DNA from: JADKHC01 sp047600805
GTDB lineage: Bacteria > Verrucomicrobiota > Verrucomicrobiia > Opitutales > Opitutaceae
Length of the DNA stretch: 64,000 bases
Assembly (NCBI GenBank): GCA_047600805.1
Contig: JASGKG010000001.1
Location: 4,402,001-4,466,000 of the forward strand
Direction of reading: 5' to 3'
This document shows, in pieces, positions 32,577 to 41,532 of this stretch (position 1 is its first letter; the number at the start of each line of letters is the position of its first letter). The notes beneath the pieces are model-generated. The model had not been told where the DNA came from, did not search any database, and saw nothing but the letters and a program-made list of their open reading frames with translations. A program made the translations under genes and the position numbers.

Positions 32577-33914
32577 ATGCGCGTCTTAATCGTTGATGAC
32601 GAACCCGGCATCCGGAAAACGACCGGGGTGGCTGTGCAGATGATGGGGCACGAGGTCATTGGCGTTCCAAACGGGCTCAGAGCTCTGAAGACGCTGGAGG
32701 AAGGCCTCGTCGACGTTTGTTTTCTCGACGTAAATTTGGGTGGCGAGGACGGTCTGGCCGTATTGGAAAAGTTGTTACAAGCACAGCCCTCTCTTGTCGT
32801 GGTGATGTTCACAGCGTTCGCGAACATCAGCACCGCGGTCGAAGCGATGCGGCGCGGTGCTTTTGATTTTATTCCGAAACCATTTACGCCGGACCAAATC
32901 CGCCAGGTTTTTGACAAGGTCGTTCGCGCCAGAAAGCTTGAGCAGCGCGTGCAGCAATTGGAGACGCAGCTGACCGAGCAGAGTCCGCAAATCGATTTCG
33001 ACTCGGGCGAGCCGACAATGCAGAAAATTTTGCAGATGGCCTTCAAAGCCGCGGAAACGCCCGCGACGATTCTGATTTTGGGGCCGAGTGGCACTGGGAA
33101 AAGTGTCTTGGCCAGGGAAATTCACCGGCGCAGTCCCCAGAAAGAGAACGCTTTTGTCACTGTAAATTGCCCGAGTCTTTCCCGGGAATTGTTGGAGAGC
33201 GAGTTGTTCGGCCATGTGAAAGGTTCTTTCACGGGCGCGGTAAACGACACGTTTGGCAAAGTGGCCGCCGCCGATGGTGGAACGCTTTTCCTCGATGAAA
33301 TCGGCGAGCTCCCTCGGGAAATCCAACCGAAGCTTTTGAGGCTCCTTCAAGAACGCGAATACGAACGTGTCGGCGAAGCCAAGGTGCGTCGCTCGAACGT
33401 GCGCGTGATTGCGGCCACCAATCGCAATTTGGCTGATGAGGTAAAGGCCGGACATTTTCGCGAGGATCTGTTTTACCGGCTAAATGTGATCTCGCTGCAA
33501 CTTCCGGGACTGAAGGACAGGCCTGCGGATTTGATTAAAATCGCCGAGAGCTATTGTGAGTTTTTTGCGCAGCGACTTGGAAAGAAAACCAAAGGATTTT
33601 CGCCTTCCGTGCGTGAGTCGTTCGTGCGCTACCCTTGGCCCGGTAACTTGCGCGAGCTGAGAAACGTGATTGAGCGAGCCGTGATTTTGGCATCTGGCGA
33701 TATGATAGAGGCTGCAGATTTGCCCGATGAGTTTTCCCACGGAACGGCAGACGCGAGCATCGCTGTGGGCGCAAGAGTGACGATCGATCAGCTGGAAACC
33801 GAACACATACGCCGCACCCTAGCGAGCGCGCGTAACTTGGATGAGGCTGCACGTACTCTTGGCATTGATCCCGCCACGCTATATCGGAAACGGCAAAAGC
33901 TGGGTTTGCTCTGA
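32577..33914 (+). CDS. NtrC-family sigma-54-dependent response regulator (AlgB-like)
   Basis: 445 residues. Receiver with DDE at 7-9, phosphoacceptor D51 and KP at 101-102. AAA+ domain with Walker A GPSGTGKS (169-176), sigma-54 contact loop GSFTGA (216-221, one change from GAFTGA) and Walker B LFLDEIGE (237-244). The C-terminal Fis-type helix-turn-helix is DEAARTLGIDPATLYRKRQKLG. Length and gene order resemble Pseudomonas AlgB followed by KinB. Partner of the next gene. Confidence 0.92.
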   Translation: MRVLIVDDEPGIRKTTGVAVQMMGHEVIGVPNGLRALKTLEEGLVDVCFLDVNLGGEDGLAVLEKLLQAQPSLVVVMFTAFANISTAVEAMRRGAFDFIPKPFTPDQIRQVFDKVVRARKLEQRVQQLETQLTEQSPQIDFDSGEPTMQKILQMAFKAAETPATILILGPSGTGKSVLAREIHRRSPQKENAFVTVNCPSLSRELLESELFGHVKGSFTGAVNDTFGKVAAADGGTLFLDEIGELPREIQPKLLRLLQEREYERVGEAKVRRSNVRVIAATNRNLADEVKAGHFREDLFYRLNVISLQLPGLKDRPADLIKIAESYCEFFAQRLGKKTKGFSPSVRESFVRYPWPGNLRELRNVIERAVILASGDMIEAADLPDEFSHGTADASIAVGARVTIDQLETEHIRRTLASARNLDEAARTLGIDPATLYRKRQKLGLL

Positions 33915-33963
33915 TGCTTAAGGTAGCAAATTACTGCTAGGAATCCGCTCGCCATATCCGGCC

Positions 33964-35757
33964 ATGCTTCGAACACGGCTCTACTTGGGATTGTTACCGC
34001 TCTTACTCCTTTTTATTGGTGTGGGTTTGGCTACGGTGTTTATCGCACGCGAAGTGGCGAGATCGATGGAGCAACGCCTGGCGGACAGCTACCGCTGGAT
34101 GATTGGCTGCTATGAAATGAGTGAGGAAGCGCGCGCTATGGTGCAAGCGATCCACGATGGTCAAAACGGCCGTGTGCTCGAATCGCGCGACGCGTACTAT
34201 CTGCATCGGGGAACGTTTCAAAAGGCTCTTATGGAGCAGTCGTTTTCTTCGGCCGGCTCGACGCGTGCCGATTCCGTCAGCAAGGTCGTGGAGTCCTTCG
34301 ATCATTTGTCGGAGCTTGGGGAGCAGGTTTACTCGCGCAGCGCTCCCGCCTCGATGCGCAGCTACACGGAAGCAGAAACGGCGTTGTTTAGGACTCTGCG
34401 CGCGCTGAAAGAGATTACGGAATTCGATTACGCCGAATTGAGATCGGCGACGAACCGTGCAGCGCATGTCGTAAAAACCGGCATTAATATTCTGCTGGCT
34501 TCGCTCGTGGGCGGTATTCTTTTGTCCCTGTTTCTTTCTTATCGACTCGCGCGGTCGATTCTCCGTCCGGTCCAAGCACTCACCGCGTCGGCTGCAGCTC
34601 TTGGCGATGGCGATTGGGACAAGGAGGTGCCGGTGACCTCGCGCGACGAACTGGGTGAACTTGCGCGGACCTTCAATGGGATGGCCTCTAAACTGCGTGC
34701 TTATCGTGACGCCACGACGGCCAAGGTTGTTCGCGCTCAACGCACGATGGAGGCGACTCTGACCTCCACGCCCGATCCGCTGTTTGTAATAGGCAAAGAT
34801 GGTACTCATGAAGTTAAGAACCCGGCGGCGGAAGCGCTCGCGGCAACAGCGGAGTTTTCCGACGGTTTGCCGCCAAAGCTGGCATCGAAGCTGCAAGAGG
34901 TGCTCGCAACCGGAAACCATTACCTACCGGCAAGCTACGATCAAGTGGTGACGGTCCACTTGGATCGCGAAGAGAGGCATTTCCTCCCGCGCATTCTGGC
35001 CATCGGCGACGCCCTGACAGGCTTCGGTGGCGCGGCTTTGATTCTCCAAGACGTCACCAAGTTCCGGCTGCTCGACGACGCGAAGAGCAATTTGGTCGGC
35101 ACGGTGAGTCATGAGCTGAAGACACCGCTCACGAGCCTGCGAATGGCGGTGTACCTGCTGCTTGAGCAACAGGTCGGTGCGCTCTCTGCCCCACAGCGTG
35201 ACTTGCTGGAAACGGCGCGGGACGATGCCGATCGGTTGCTGCGCATATTGAACGACCTTCTCGATCTTGCCCGGCTGGAGGCGGGTGTGGCTCCGCTCAA
35301 TAAACGCGAGGTCGAGGTCGAGCCGATGCTGGCGGAGATGGCGCGTGAAATGAGGCCGATCGTTGAAGCGAACGAGCAAGAGATCGTCATCAAGGTAGAA
35401 AGCGGTGTGCCGCGGGTAAATGTCGATGCCGATCGGTTGCGGCACGTGTTTATCAACTTGCTGGCGAATGCCTCGAAGTATTCACCCCCGCAGACAGAAA
35501 TCACGCTCTACGCGAAGCCCGCCGAGGAAGGCTTTGTGCGTTTCGGCGTCCGGGATCAAGGCCCCGGTATTCCGGCGGAAAATGTGCCGCACGTCTTCGA
35601 GAAGTTCTACCGAGTGCCGGGACAGACGCGCAAAGGCGCGGGGCTGGGGCTCACGATTTCACGGGAAATTGTGACTGCTCATGGCGGCTCCATCGCCTGT
35701 GCGAGCAAACTGGGCGAAGGAACGGATTTTTATTTCCTCCTGCCAATAGGTTCGTGA
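33964..35757 (+). CDS. Membrane sensor histidine kinase (KinB-like)
   Basis: 597 residues. Membrane helix at 7-30, a helical periplasmic sensor (about 31-170), second helix at about 172-195, HAMP (about 198-250, SILRPVQALTASAAALGDGDWD), a PAS-like segment (TMEATLTSTPDPLFVIG...), then HisKA with H383 (VSHELKTPLTSL) and HATPase (INLLANASKYS, DQGPGIP, GAGLGLTIS). KinB of Pseudomonas has the same layout and a similar length. Cognate kinase of the upstream NtrC-type regulator. The signal is unknown. Confidence 0.92.
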   Translation: MLRTRLYLGLLPLLLLFIGVGLATVFIAREVARSMEQRLADSYRWMIGCYEMSEEARAMVQAIHDGQNGRVLESRDAYYLHRGTFQKALMEQSFSSAGSTRADSVSKVVESFDHLSELGEQVYSRSAPASMRSYTEAETALFRTLRALKEITEFDYAELRSATNRAAHVVKTGINILLASLVGGILLSLFLSYRLARSILRPVQALTASAAALGDGDWDKEVPVTSRDELGELARTFNGMASKLRAYRDATTAKVVRAQRTMEATLTSTPDPLFVIGKDGTHEVKNPAAEALAATAEFSDGLPPKLASKLQEVLATGNHYLPASYDQVVTVHLDREERHFLPRILAIGDALTGFGGAALILQDVTKFRLLDDAKSNLVGTVSHELKTPLTSLRMAVYLLLEQQVGALSAPQRDLLETARDDADRLLRILNDLLDLARLEAGVAPLNKREVEVEPMLAEMAREMRPIVEANEQEIVIKVESGVPRVNVDADRLRHVFINLLANASKYSPPQTEITLYAKPAEEGFVRFGVRDQGPGIPAENVPHVFEKFYRVPGQTRKGAGLGLTISREIVTAHGGSIACASKLGEGTDFYFLLPIGS

Positions 35758-35783
35758 ATTGCGTATTCCGTCCGCGCAAGAAG

Positions 35784-38378
35784 CTAAACCTTCTTGTGGA
35801 TCGTTTGAGGAATCGCTTCGAGCTGCCCGCGCGTTACGCCGAGCTGGTTGATAAATTTGAATTCGCGCCATAGGTCGGCGCCGCGAATCTCGCCTCGCAA
35901 GAGCTGCTGGTACTTGGAAGCGATTCGGAAAACGTCCTCAGGCGTTTCGTCCACGAACTCGACGCGGAAATGACGAACACCACGCGCCAGAAACCGTTCC
36001 AGGTATTCTGCGCCGGTCTGCGCGCGATTGTTGAAAACGGTGTTGCGGCAACCCGCGTCGGCTTTGAGGGGCAGTTCGGCGCCGACACGGTCACGCAGTT
36101 TCACTTGATGTTTGTCGCACGGCCGACCGCAGTCGTGATAATCCTTTCCCGTTGAGAGGAACGCGCAAAACACGCAGTGCTCCATGTGAAACATCGGCAT
36201 ATGCTGATGCAGTGTCAGGTCGAACCATTCGGGAGGCGCAGTCTCCAGTAGGGCTTCCACCTGGCTCACATTGAGGTCATAGGAAATCGTGACTCGCTCC
36301 AAGCCGTATTGTTTTATGAAGTACTCCGCGCTGAGAGGGTTGGCGACGTTCAGCGAGAAATCTCCGCGTTTACGGTCTCCGGCGAAGAAGTTGAGGTGGT
36401 CGTAGTTGCGGACTAAATACCCGTCAGCGTCGGACGAACGAACCTGTTTCAAGATCCATTCTTCGCCGGGCTTGAAAATACGAGGGGGCATCACCCAGAT
36501 TGTGCTCTCCGACGAGGAGGTGCTGGGGGTGGCGATTTTGTGGTCTCGGAATAGCTGTACTGCGTCGCGGTAATGCTTGGGGTTCTCGAATTCGCAGTAG
36601 AACGTGGAGACATCCGCGCATCGCAAAGCAGCTTCCAGCTGTGCCATGCTTCGCGCTACGAGAATAAGTTCAGGGATCTCCCTATTTTTCTCGGAGGCTG
36701 TCGTTGGTGAAGAAGTCCCTAAATCCAAGCCTAGCGGCGTCGTGGTCAGTGACCAACGTTTTGGTTCGGCACGGAGTTGGTCGATCTTTGCCACGACGTC
36801 TCGCCTGAGTTGATTCAGTTCACTGACCGGGAGAATGACCTCACCTTCGAGGTAAGAAACGAGGGTTCCTAGCTTGAATGGCGTGCTGCCAAGTCGGCCA
36901 AACTGCTCTTCAAGCCGTCTCTGGGAAAGCGGGTGAGTTGTGGCGGTTTCGAGAAGGTTTTGCGATGCGACTTTTGCGGCGTGGCCTTCGTTGTCATTCG
37001 CGATCACAGTGAGCGGCGAGCCTGCGTGGCCGTGAATTTCAAAAGAAAGAGGTTGCTGATGTCGGATTTTTTCCCCGGCGAAGGTGGCGCGAACAGCTCT
37101 GTCCAACGCGGGATCATTCGTTTTCCACAGAAGTTGTCCGGGTTTCACTTTGCGAAAATCGATATCGCCCTTGCCGAAACCGAGTGTAGCCTCCCCGTTC
37201 GTGATGGAGACGCTGTAAACGCGCCCGCCTTCCTCGCGCTCCTCGGGTTTGCCCGCGTCGAACACCACGCCATCTCCAGGTTTTAGCGGCGCCGCAAGTC
37301 TTATGCCGACGGTTTCGCCGGTGACTTTGGCGATTTCTCCTAGGTAGACGCCGCGTTTGGTGCCGAACCGCGCGTGGACGAGTTCACGATTGTTGGTTCC
37401 ACCGAACCAACCGGTGTATAACCCGCGTGAAAAGCTCATTTCCATCTCGTAACGATCGGCAGGCGGAACGTTTACGTCGACTTCTTGAGAGGTATGCGTG
37501 AGCGATTGTGTCGCGCGGTCCACCGCTTCCCGATATATGCGCGTGATGCTTGCAACGTATTCGGCGCTTTTTAAGCGTCCTTCGATTTTTAACGACGAAA
37601 CTCCATTCTGTATCAGCGCGGGCAATACGTCGATGCCGGCCAGATCTCTTGGACTGAGAAGATAACGTCGGTCTCCCAAGTCGACTTTTCCGCCGTCGGC
37701 GATCAAGTCGTACGGCAGGCGGCAAGCTTGGGCGCATTCACCGCGATTCGCGGAGCGGCCTCCGAGAGACTCGCTGGTCAAGCATTGGCCCGAGTAGGCC
37801 ACGCACAGCGCGCCGTGCACAAATACTTCGAGCGGCAACTCCGTTTGCTTTGCGCGTGTGGTCGCTTGGATTTTAGCGATGTCATCCAGGTTGTTTTCCC
37901 TTGCTAGCACGACGAGTTCGGCGCCAAGCGCACGAGCGAATTCGACGCCAGCGGCACTCGTCACCGACATCTGTGTTGAAGCGTGAATCGGAAAATCAGG
38001 AGAAAGCCGGCGGATCAGGCGGCAAACGCCAACGTCTTGAACGATTGCGGCGTCCACGCCGGCCGCGATGATGGACCGCAAATATTCCGCAGCACTGCCG
38101 ATTTCGTTGGCAAAAACCAGCGTGTTGAAGGTGACGTACCCTCGGACTCCGCGGCGGTGTAAAAAAGCCATCAGCGTCGGCAAATCAGCGACGGTGAAGT
38201 TGTGGGCTCGCATGCGCGCGTTAAACCGTTCTAGGCCGAAGTAGACCGCGTCCGCTCCATTTTCTACGGCTGCGCGAACACAGTCCCAGTCTCCAGCCGG
38301 AGCCAGCACCTCCGGCCGGCGGATCGCCATGGACGAGCCCGTTGGGGATAAAGAACTATTCGGTAAATCGGCTGACAT
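35784..38378 (-). CDS. U32-family protein, RlhA-like
   Basis: 864 residues from the ATG at 38378, which comes one base after the MFS stop. The N-terminal U32 domain starts RRPEVLAPAGDWDCVRAAVENG and has the conserved GECAQACRLPYDL motif. A DUF3656-like middle follows. The C-terminal part has a four-Cys cluster (HCVFCAF...DCGRPCDKH) likely to hold a metal or iron-sulfur centre. Large U32 proteins of this kind include RlhA, which hydroxylates a 23S rRNA cytidine; that role is inferred, and older 'collagenase' labels are doubtful. Confidence 0.85.
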   Translation of the reverse strand: MSADLPNSSLSPTGSSMAIRRPEVLAPAGDWDCVRAAVENGADAVYFGLERFNARMRAHNFTVADLPTLMAFLHRRGVRGYVTFNTLVFANEIGSAAEYLRSIIAAGVDAAIVQDVGVCRLIRRLSPDFPIHASTQMSVTSAAGVEFARALGAELVVLARENNLDDIAKIQATTRAKQTELPLEVFVHGALCVAYSGQCLTSESLGGRSANRGECAQACRLPYDLIADGGKVDLGDRRYLLSPRDLAGIDVLPALIQNGVSSLKIEGRLKSAEYVASITRIYREAVDRATQSLTHTSQEVDVNVPPADRYEMEMSFSRGLYTGWFGGTNNRELVHARFGTKRGVYLGEIAKVTGETVGIRLAAPLKPGDGVVFDAGKPEEREEGGRVYSVSITNGEATLGFGKGDIDFRKVKPGQLLWKTNDPALDRAVRATFAGEKIRHQQPLSFEIHGHAGSPLTVIANDNEGHAAKVASQNLLETATTHPLSQRRLEEQFGRLGSTPFKLGTLVSYLEGEVILPVSELNQLRRDVVAKIDQLRAEPKRWSLTTTPLGLDLGTSSPTTASEKNREIPELILVARSMAQLEAALRCADVSTFYCEFENPKHYRDAVQLFRDHKIATPSTSSSESTIWVMPPRIFKPGEEWILKQVRSSDADGYLVRNYDHLNFFAGDRKRGDFSLNVANPLSAEYFIKQYGLERVTISYDLNVSQVEALLETAPPEWFDLTLHQHMPMFHMEHCVFCAFLSTGKDYHDCGRPCDKHQVKLRDRVGAELPLKADAGCRNTVFNNRAQTGAEYLERFLARGVRHFRVEFVDETPEDVFRIASKYQQLLRGEIRGADLWREFKFINQLGVTRGQLEAIPQTIHKKV

Positions 38379-38379
38379 G

Positions 38380-39648
38380 CTATTCTGCCAAGGAGAGTGA
38401 TGGTTCCGTTGTCGTGATAACCCGCGCATGACGAGGTTTTGCTGCGTGCGGCGCAGCGGCCCGCAACCACCAAGCCAGGCACACTGTTCCTGCGAAAGCA
38501 GCGAGCGATAGGTATCCAGCATTTGGATATCCCGAGAGACGACCGTCGGATGAAGTTGTTACGAGCAGCCCCGCGGTCACGTTGGCGAGTCCGCTTGAGA
38601 GCTGTTGAACGGCCGAGTTTACGCTCATGAATCCTCCGCGGTAGCGCGCGTCTACCGCATTCGTGATCATGGCCATTGTCGGTGCGAAACGTCCGGACAT
38701 TCCGATGAAAAAGAGCGAGGAGAGCGTCAGCGTGACAACAATCGAGCTGGGAGTTAACCGCGTGATGATGAGCACGGTAGACGCTGCTAAAACGGAGATC
38801 GACGAGAGGACATAAAGTTTGTCAAAGCGGTCAGAAAGGCGCCCGATGATAAAGGTGGAGAAGAACGTCGCAACGCCTCCGCAAAGATAAACCAGGAACA
38901 ACTGATCTTCGTGGAGACCGGCGTTCGTGACCATCGACGGAGCCATGAACGGGATTACGCAACCACCTGCAAACACCAAAACGGCGCTTAGCATAAAACC
39001 GCGCAAGTGGATGCGATGCGTGAGGATCTTGCGCATTTGCACCCACGGATGCTCTTTCGCCAGGTGACTTTTGACGTGTGGCAACGCTTTGAGCGCCACG
39101 AAAAGGATGACTGCGCTGATCGCCGAAAGAAAAAAGAAAGGCGCGTGCCATTCGTACCGGTTGACCAGCCATAAGCCGCATGGGACGCCGGCCACTGACG
39201 CAAGGGGGAAGGCTGACATCACGACGCTCATGGCGCGACCGCGCCGCTCGGGCGGAATCAGGTCGCCCACGGTCGCGGTGACGACCGAACCAGCCACGCC
39301 ACCACAAGCGCCGGCTGCGATCCGCGCGATCAGCAGCATCCAGTAGGTGGGCGCCAGCGCGCAGCCGAGCGTGGCAAGTGAAAATCCTGTGTAGAGCGTC
39401 AGCAGCGCATGTTTTCGTTCAAAACGGTCGAGCACAAATCCGCCCGCAAATCCGAATACCGCCGCGGACAAACCATACGCCGCCACCAAATGGCTGAATT
39501 GCCCGGGCGTGATTGAGAATACCCGCATCAGGTGCGAACCCAGCGGCATCATGATCATGAAATCCAGAATGTGCGTGAACTGGATAAGCGCTAAAATGCC
39601 GAGAACTAGCTTCTCGTTCGCGTGTGTAGGATGGTCGGTCCGACTCAT
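38380..39648 (-). CDS. Major facilitator superfamily transporter
   Basis: 422 residues from the ATG at 39648. Twelve membrane helices, with the MFS A-motif-like DRFERKHALL after helix 2 and a second GRLSDRFDKLYVL in the second half. Motif C-like GVPCGLWLVNRY lies in helix 5. It resembles AraJ-type sugar or drug effluxers; substrate unknown. Lies between the LysR regulator and the U32 gene, all leftward. Confidence 0.9.
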   Translation of the reverse strand: MSRTDHPTHANEKLVLGILALIQFTHILDFMIMMPLGSHLMRVFSITPGQFSHLVAAYGLSAAVFGFAGGFVLDRFERKHALLTLYTGFSLATLGCALAPTYWMLLIARIAAGACGGVAGSVVTATVGDLIPPERRGRAMSVVMSAFPLASVAGVPCGLWLVNRYEWHAPFFFLSAISAVILFVALKALPHVKSHLAKEHPWVQMRKILTHRIHLRGFMLSAVLVFAGGCVIPFMAPSMVTNAGLHEDQLFLVYLCGGVATFFSTFIIGRLSDRFDKLYVLSSISVLAASTVLIITRLTPSSIVVTLTLSSLFFIGMSGRFAPTMAMITNAVDARYRGGFMSVNSAVQQLSSGLANVTAGLLVTTSSDGRLSGYPNAGYLSLAAFAGTVCLAWWLRAAAPHAAKPRHARVITTTEPSLSLAE

Positions 39649-39701
39649 GAAAAGTTTCCAACGTACCACCTTCGTCGGAAACAACAAACTCAACCTGTAC
39701 G

Positions 39702-40589
39702 CTACGTCGGCTTTTTGACGTGTTCGCGCAACAGACCGATGAACTGTTCAGCGCCGAGACTTTGATAGCGCTGCAAATGTCGGATAATCCCGATCTCACG
39801 TGTCGGTGTTCGGTCAGCAAGAGGCTTTGAGATCAGGCGCGAACGATCATCGGCGGCCAAAGCGACTTGCGGCAAAATTGAAATGCCTGCTCCCAACGCG
39901 ACCAACGCCTTCACGGTGGCCACCTGTGCGCAGCGATAACCGATCTTTGGCTCAAAATTATGGTCGCCGCAGAACCGCTGAATTTGATTCGCGAGGCTGC
40001 TGCCGCTTCCAAGCAAAATCCACGTTTGATCTACGAGGTCCGCGGTGGTGACCTCTGGTTTGCTTGCCAGTGGGTGCGGTTTCCCGACGACCAGCAGGAG
40101 CGTTTCTTGGAAAAGAACTTCCACGGAGATCTGTGGGTCTTTCACTGGGAGCGAGACGATCGCGAGATCTAGTTCGCCCTCTAGAACGGCTTTTGTGAGA
40201 TCCGACCTGAAATCCTCGCGTACATTCACTTGTAGGTGCGGAAGCCGGCTTCGGCAAAGCGCGATCAGCTGCGGCATGAGGTAGGGCGCCAATGTGGTGA
40301 TCGCGCCGACGGTGATTTTCCGTTCTAAGCCGGGACTGTCTTGGAGCTCGCGCGTGGTGTCGTCGACCTCAAAAAGGATTCGGCGGGCGCGTTCGAGAAA
40401 TACGGTTCCGGCTTCTGTGAGCACCGCTTTCCGCCCCAGCCGGTGGAAGAGCTTATGTTTCAGCTCCTTTTCTAAATTTATAATTTGCTGACTTAGAGAA
40501 GGTTGACTGACGAAGCTGCGTTCGGCCGCGCGAGTGAAATTACCTGTTTCGGCTACGTTCACGAAGTAGCGGAGTTGGTGTAATTCCAT
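39702..40589 (-). CDS. LysR-family regulator, OxyR-like
   Basis: 295 residues. N-terminal winged helix (LHQLRYFVNVAETGNFTRAAERSFVSQPSLSQQI) with the strong OxyR-subgroup pattern, then a substrate-binding fold. Aligned by eye to OxyR, the resolving Cys208 is C207 but the peroxidatic Cys199 is S198 (GSGSSLANQ); another Cys is at 220. The start codon lies within a near-consensus OxyR operator (40588-40624), implying autoregulation. It may sense something other than peroxide, or use C207/C220. LysR is certain; OxyR-like is likely. Confidence 0.85.
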   Translation of the reverse strand: MELHQLRYFVNVAETGNFTRAAERSFVSQPSLSQQIINLEKELKHKLFHRLGRKAVLTEAGTVFLERARRILFEVDDTTRELQDSPGLERKITVGAITTLAPYLMPQLIALCRSRLPHLQVNVREDFRSDLTKAVLEGELDLAIVSLPVKDPQISVEVLFQETLLLVVGKPHPLASKPEVTTADLVDQTWILLGSGSSLANQIQRFCGDHNFEPKIGYRCAQVATVKALVALGAGISILPQVALAADDRSRLISKPLADRTPTREIGIIRHLQRYQSLGAEQFIGLLREHVKKPT

Positions 40590-40624
40590 AGGTTTAATCT
40601 ATGGTTAATATAGAAACCAATTAT
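40588..40624. promoter_or_regulatory. OxyR-type four-part operator
   Basis: ATAG-N7-CTAT-N7-ATAG-N7-TTAT, against the OxyR consensus ATAG-N7-CTAT-N7-ATAG-N7-CTAT. The first half-site also fits the internal consensus (n-T-nnn-A-n: GTTTAAT). Only the last tetramer has one mismatch. It covers the LysR start codon and lies 73 bases before the divergent small-protein gene. Confidence 0.7.
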
Positions 40625-40659
40625 TTCAACTATTAAATATCCTCTGGTATTCTCTGCCC

Positions 40660-40675
40660 GTCCGAGAAATCGGAC
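40660..40675 (+). promoter_or_regulatory. GAAA-tetraloop hairpin in the leader of the 61-residue protein gene
   Basis: 6-bp stem GTCCGA/TCGGAC (40660-40665 with 40670-40675) capped by GAAA, 21 bases before the start codon at 40697. It lies just upstream of the AAAGGA ribosome-binding site, so it could influence translation or mRNA stability. Confidence 0.5.
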
Positions 40676-40696
40676 ATCAACAAAAGGATAAATAAC

Positions 40697-40882
40697 ATGA
40701 AAGCATATCGCACTACTATCGCCCTAGCCGCTGCCGGTCTCGTTGCCGTTGCGGCGGCGGTCGCCGGGATTAAGACCCCGGTCATCGGTGTGGAAGGCGT
40801 CGTCGGCTTCGCGGTCGTCGGTGCTCTTCTGGCCTTCGCGGCCCTCGACTACCGGATGAGTGGGCGAGTGTTCAGCAAGTAA
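40697..40882 (+). CDS. Small membrane protein divergent from the OxyR-like regulator
   Basis: 61 residues, with two hydrophobic segments (about 8-24 and 32-50), Ala/Val/Gly-rich, and a short polar tail (DYRMSGRVFSK). AAAGGA sits before the ATG. No family assigned. A strong terminator follows. Its position opposite the LysR gene, sharing the operator, suggests control by that regulator. Confidence 0.7.
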   Translation: MKAYRTTIALAAAGLVAVAAAVAGIKTPVIGVEGVVGFAVVGALLAFAALDYRMSGRVFSK

Positions 40883-40913
40883 CGTTGCTGGACTTCTAAG
40901 TTAGTAAACAACG

Positions 40914-40945
40914 GGGCCCCGGAGAAATCCGGGGCCCTTCTAATT
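40914..40945 (+). terminator. Rho-independent terminator
   Basis: 10-bp stem GGGCCCCGGA/TCCGGGGCCC (40914-40923 with 40928-40937), GAAA loop, followed by TTCTAATTT. It ends the 61-residue protein gene. Confidence 0.88.
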
Positions 40946-40979
40946 TAAGAGTGCGGGAAGTGGGTGAGAGCACAGGCGC

Positions 40980-41510
40980 TCAGGGCGCTGACTCAGCGAC
41001 TGCCTTTCGCCGCATGATGCCCGCGATGGCAGCTGCGACGATGACGTTGAGGGTGGTTGCCAAGAGGAAACGGAATGCCGGATAAATGGCCGGGCGGTAA
41101 AGGGTACGCAGGAGTTCTTCGGATTGTTTCAAGTGGTCAGCCGAGGCTCCGCTCTTTTGCAGTTCGGCGAGGCCGGCTTGGATCGCTGTTTCCGAAAAAG
41201 TTGGATTCAGCAGCCACATGTAGAAGAATTGGAAGAGCGCAGCGACGATTCCACCAACGAGCGCGATGAAAACGGCGATTCCCATCGCGAGTCCGAACGG
41301 AAAATCATAAATCGGCGGCGTGAGCAGCCGTCTCGCTCGAACGCCGCGCACCATGAGGAGAATACCGAGCGCGAGATTCGCAAAAAAAGAGATGTCCGTT
41401 GCTGCAGGAAATTTTGACGGATCGGAATGGAAACCGGCGAAAGCAAGTATGAGCGTGATCGCCACGTAGCCGAGGCCGAGCAGGATTCCTTGGTTGAGAT
41501 AGGCGCGCAT
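40980..41510 (-). CDS. DUF4199-type membrane protein
   Basis: 176 residues with four membrane helices: about 8-27, 39-57, 70-97 and 146-168, with a soluble loop (about 100-140). The layout is that of DUF4199 proteins, common in Bacteroidota and Verrucomicrobiota and of unknown function. Last gene of a leftward run after galM-like, tatA and smr. Confidence 0.72.
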   Translation of the reverse strand: MRAYLNQGILLGLGYVAITLILAFAGFHSDPSKFPAATDISFFANLALGILLMVRGVRARRLLTPPIYDFPFGLAMGIAVFIALVGGIVAALFQFFYMWLLNPTFSETAIQAGLAELQKSGASADHLKQSEELLRTLYRPAIYPAFRFLLATTLNVIVAAAIAGIMRRKAVAESAP

Positions 41511-41532
41511 GAGTTGGCGAGCCTTTCGAACT

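Noticed and set aside
39702..40589. Naming the LysR gene oxyR outright
   Set aside because: The operator supports it, but the peroxidatic Cys appears replaced by Ser, so I keep 'OxyR-like' without a gene symbol.
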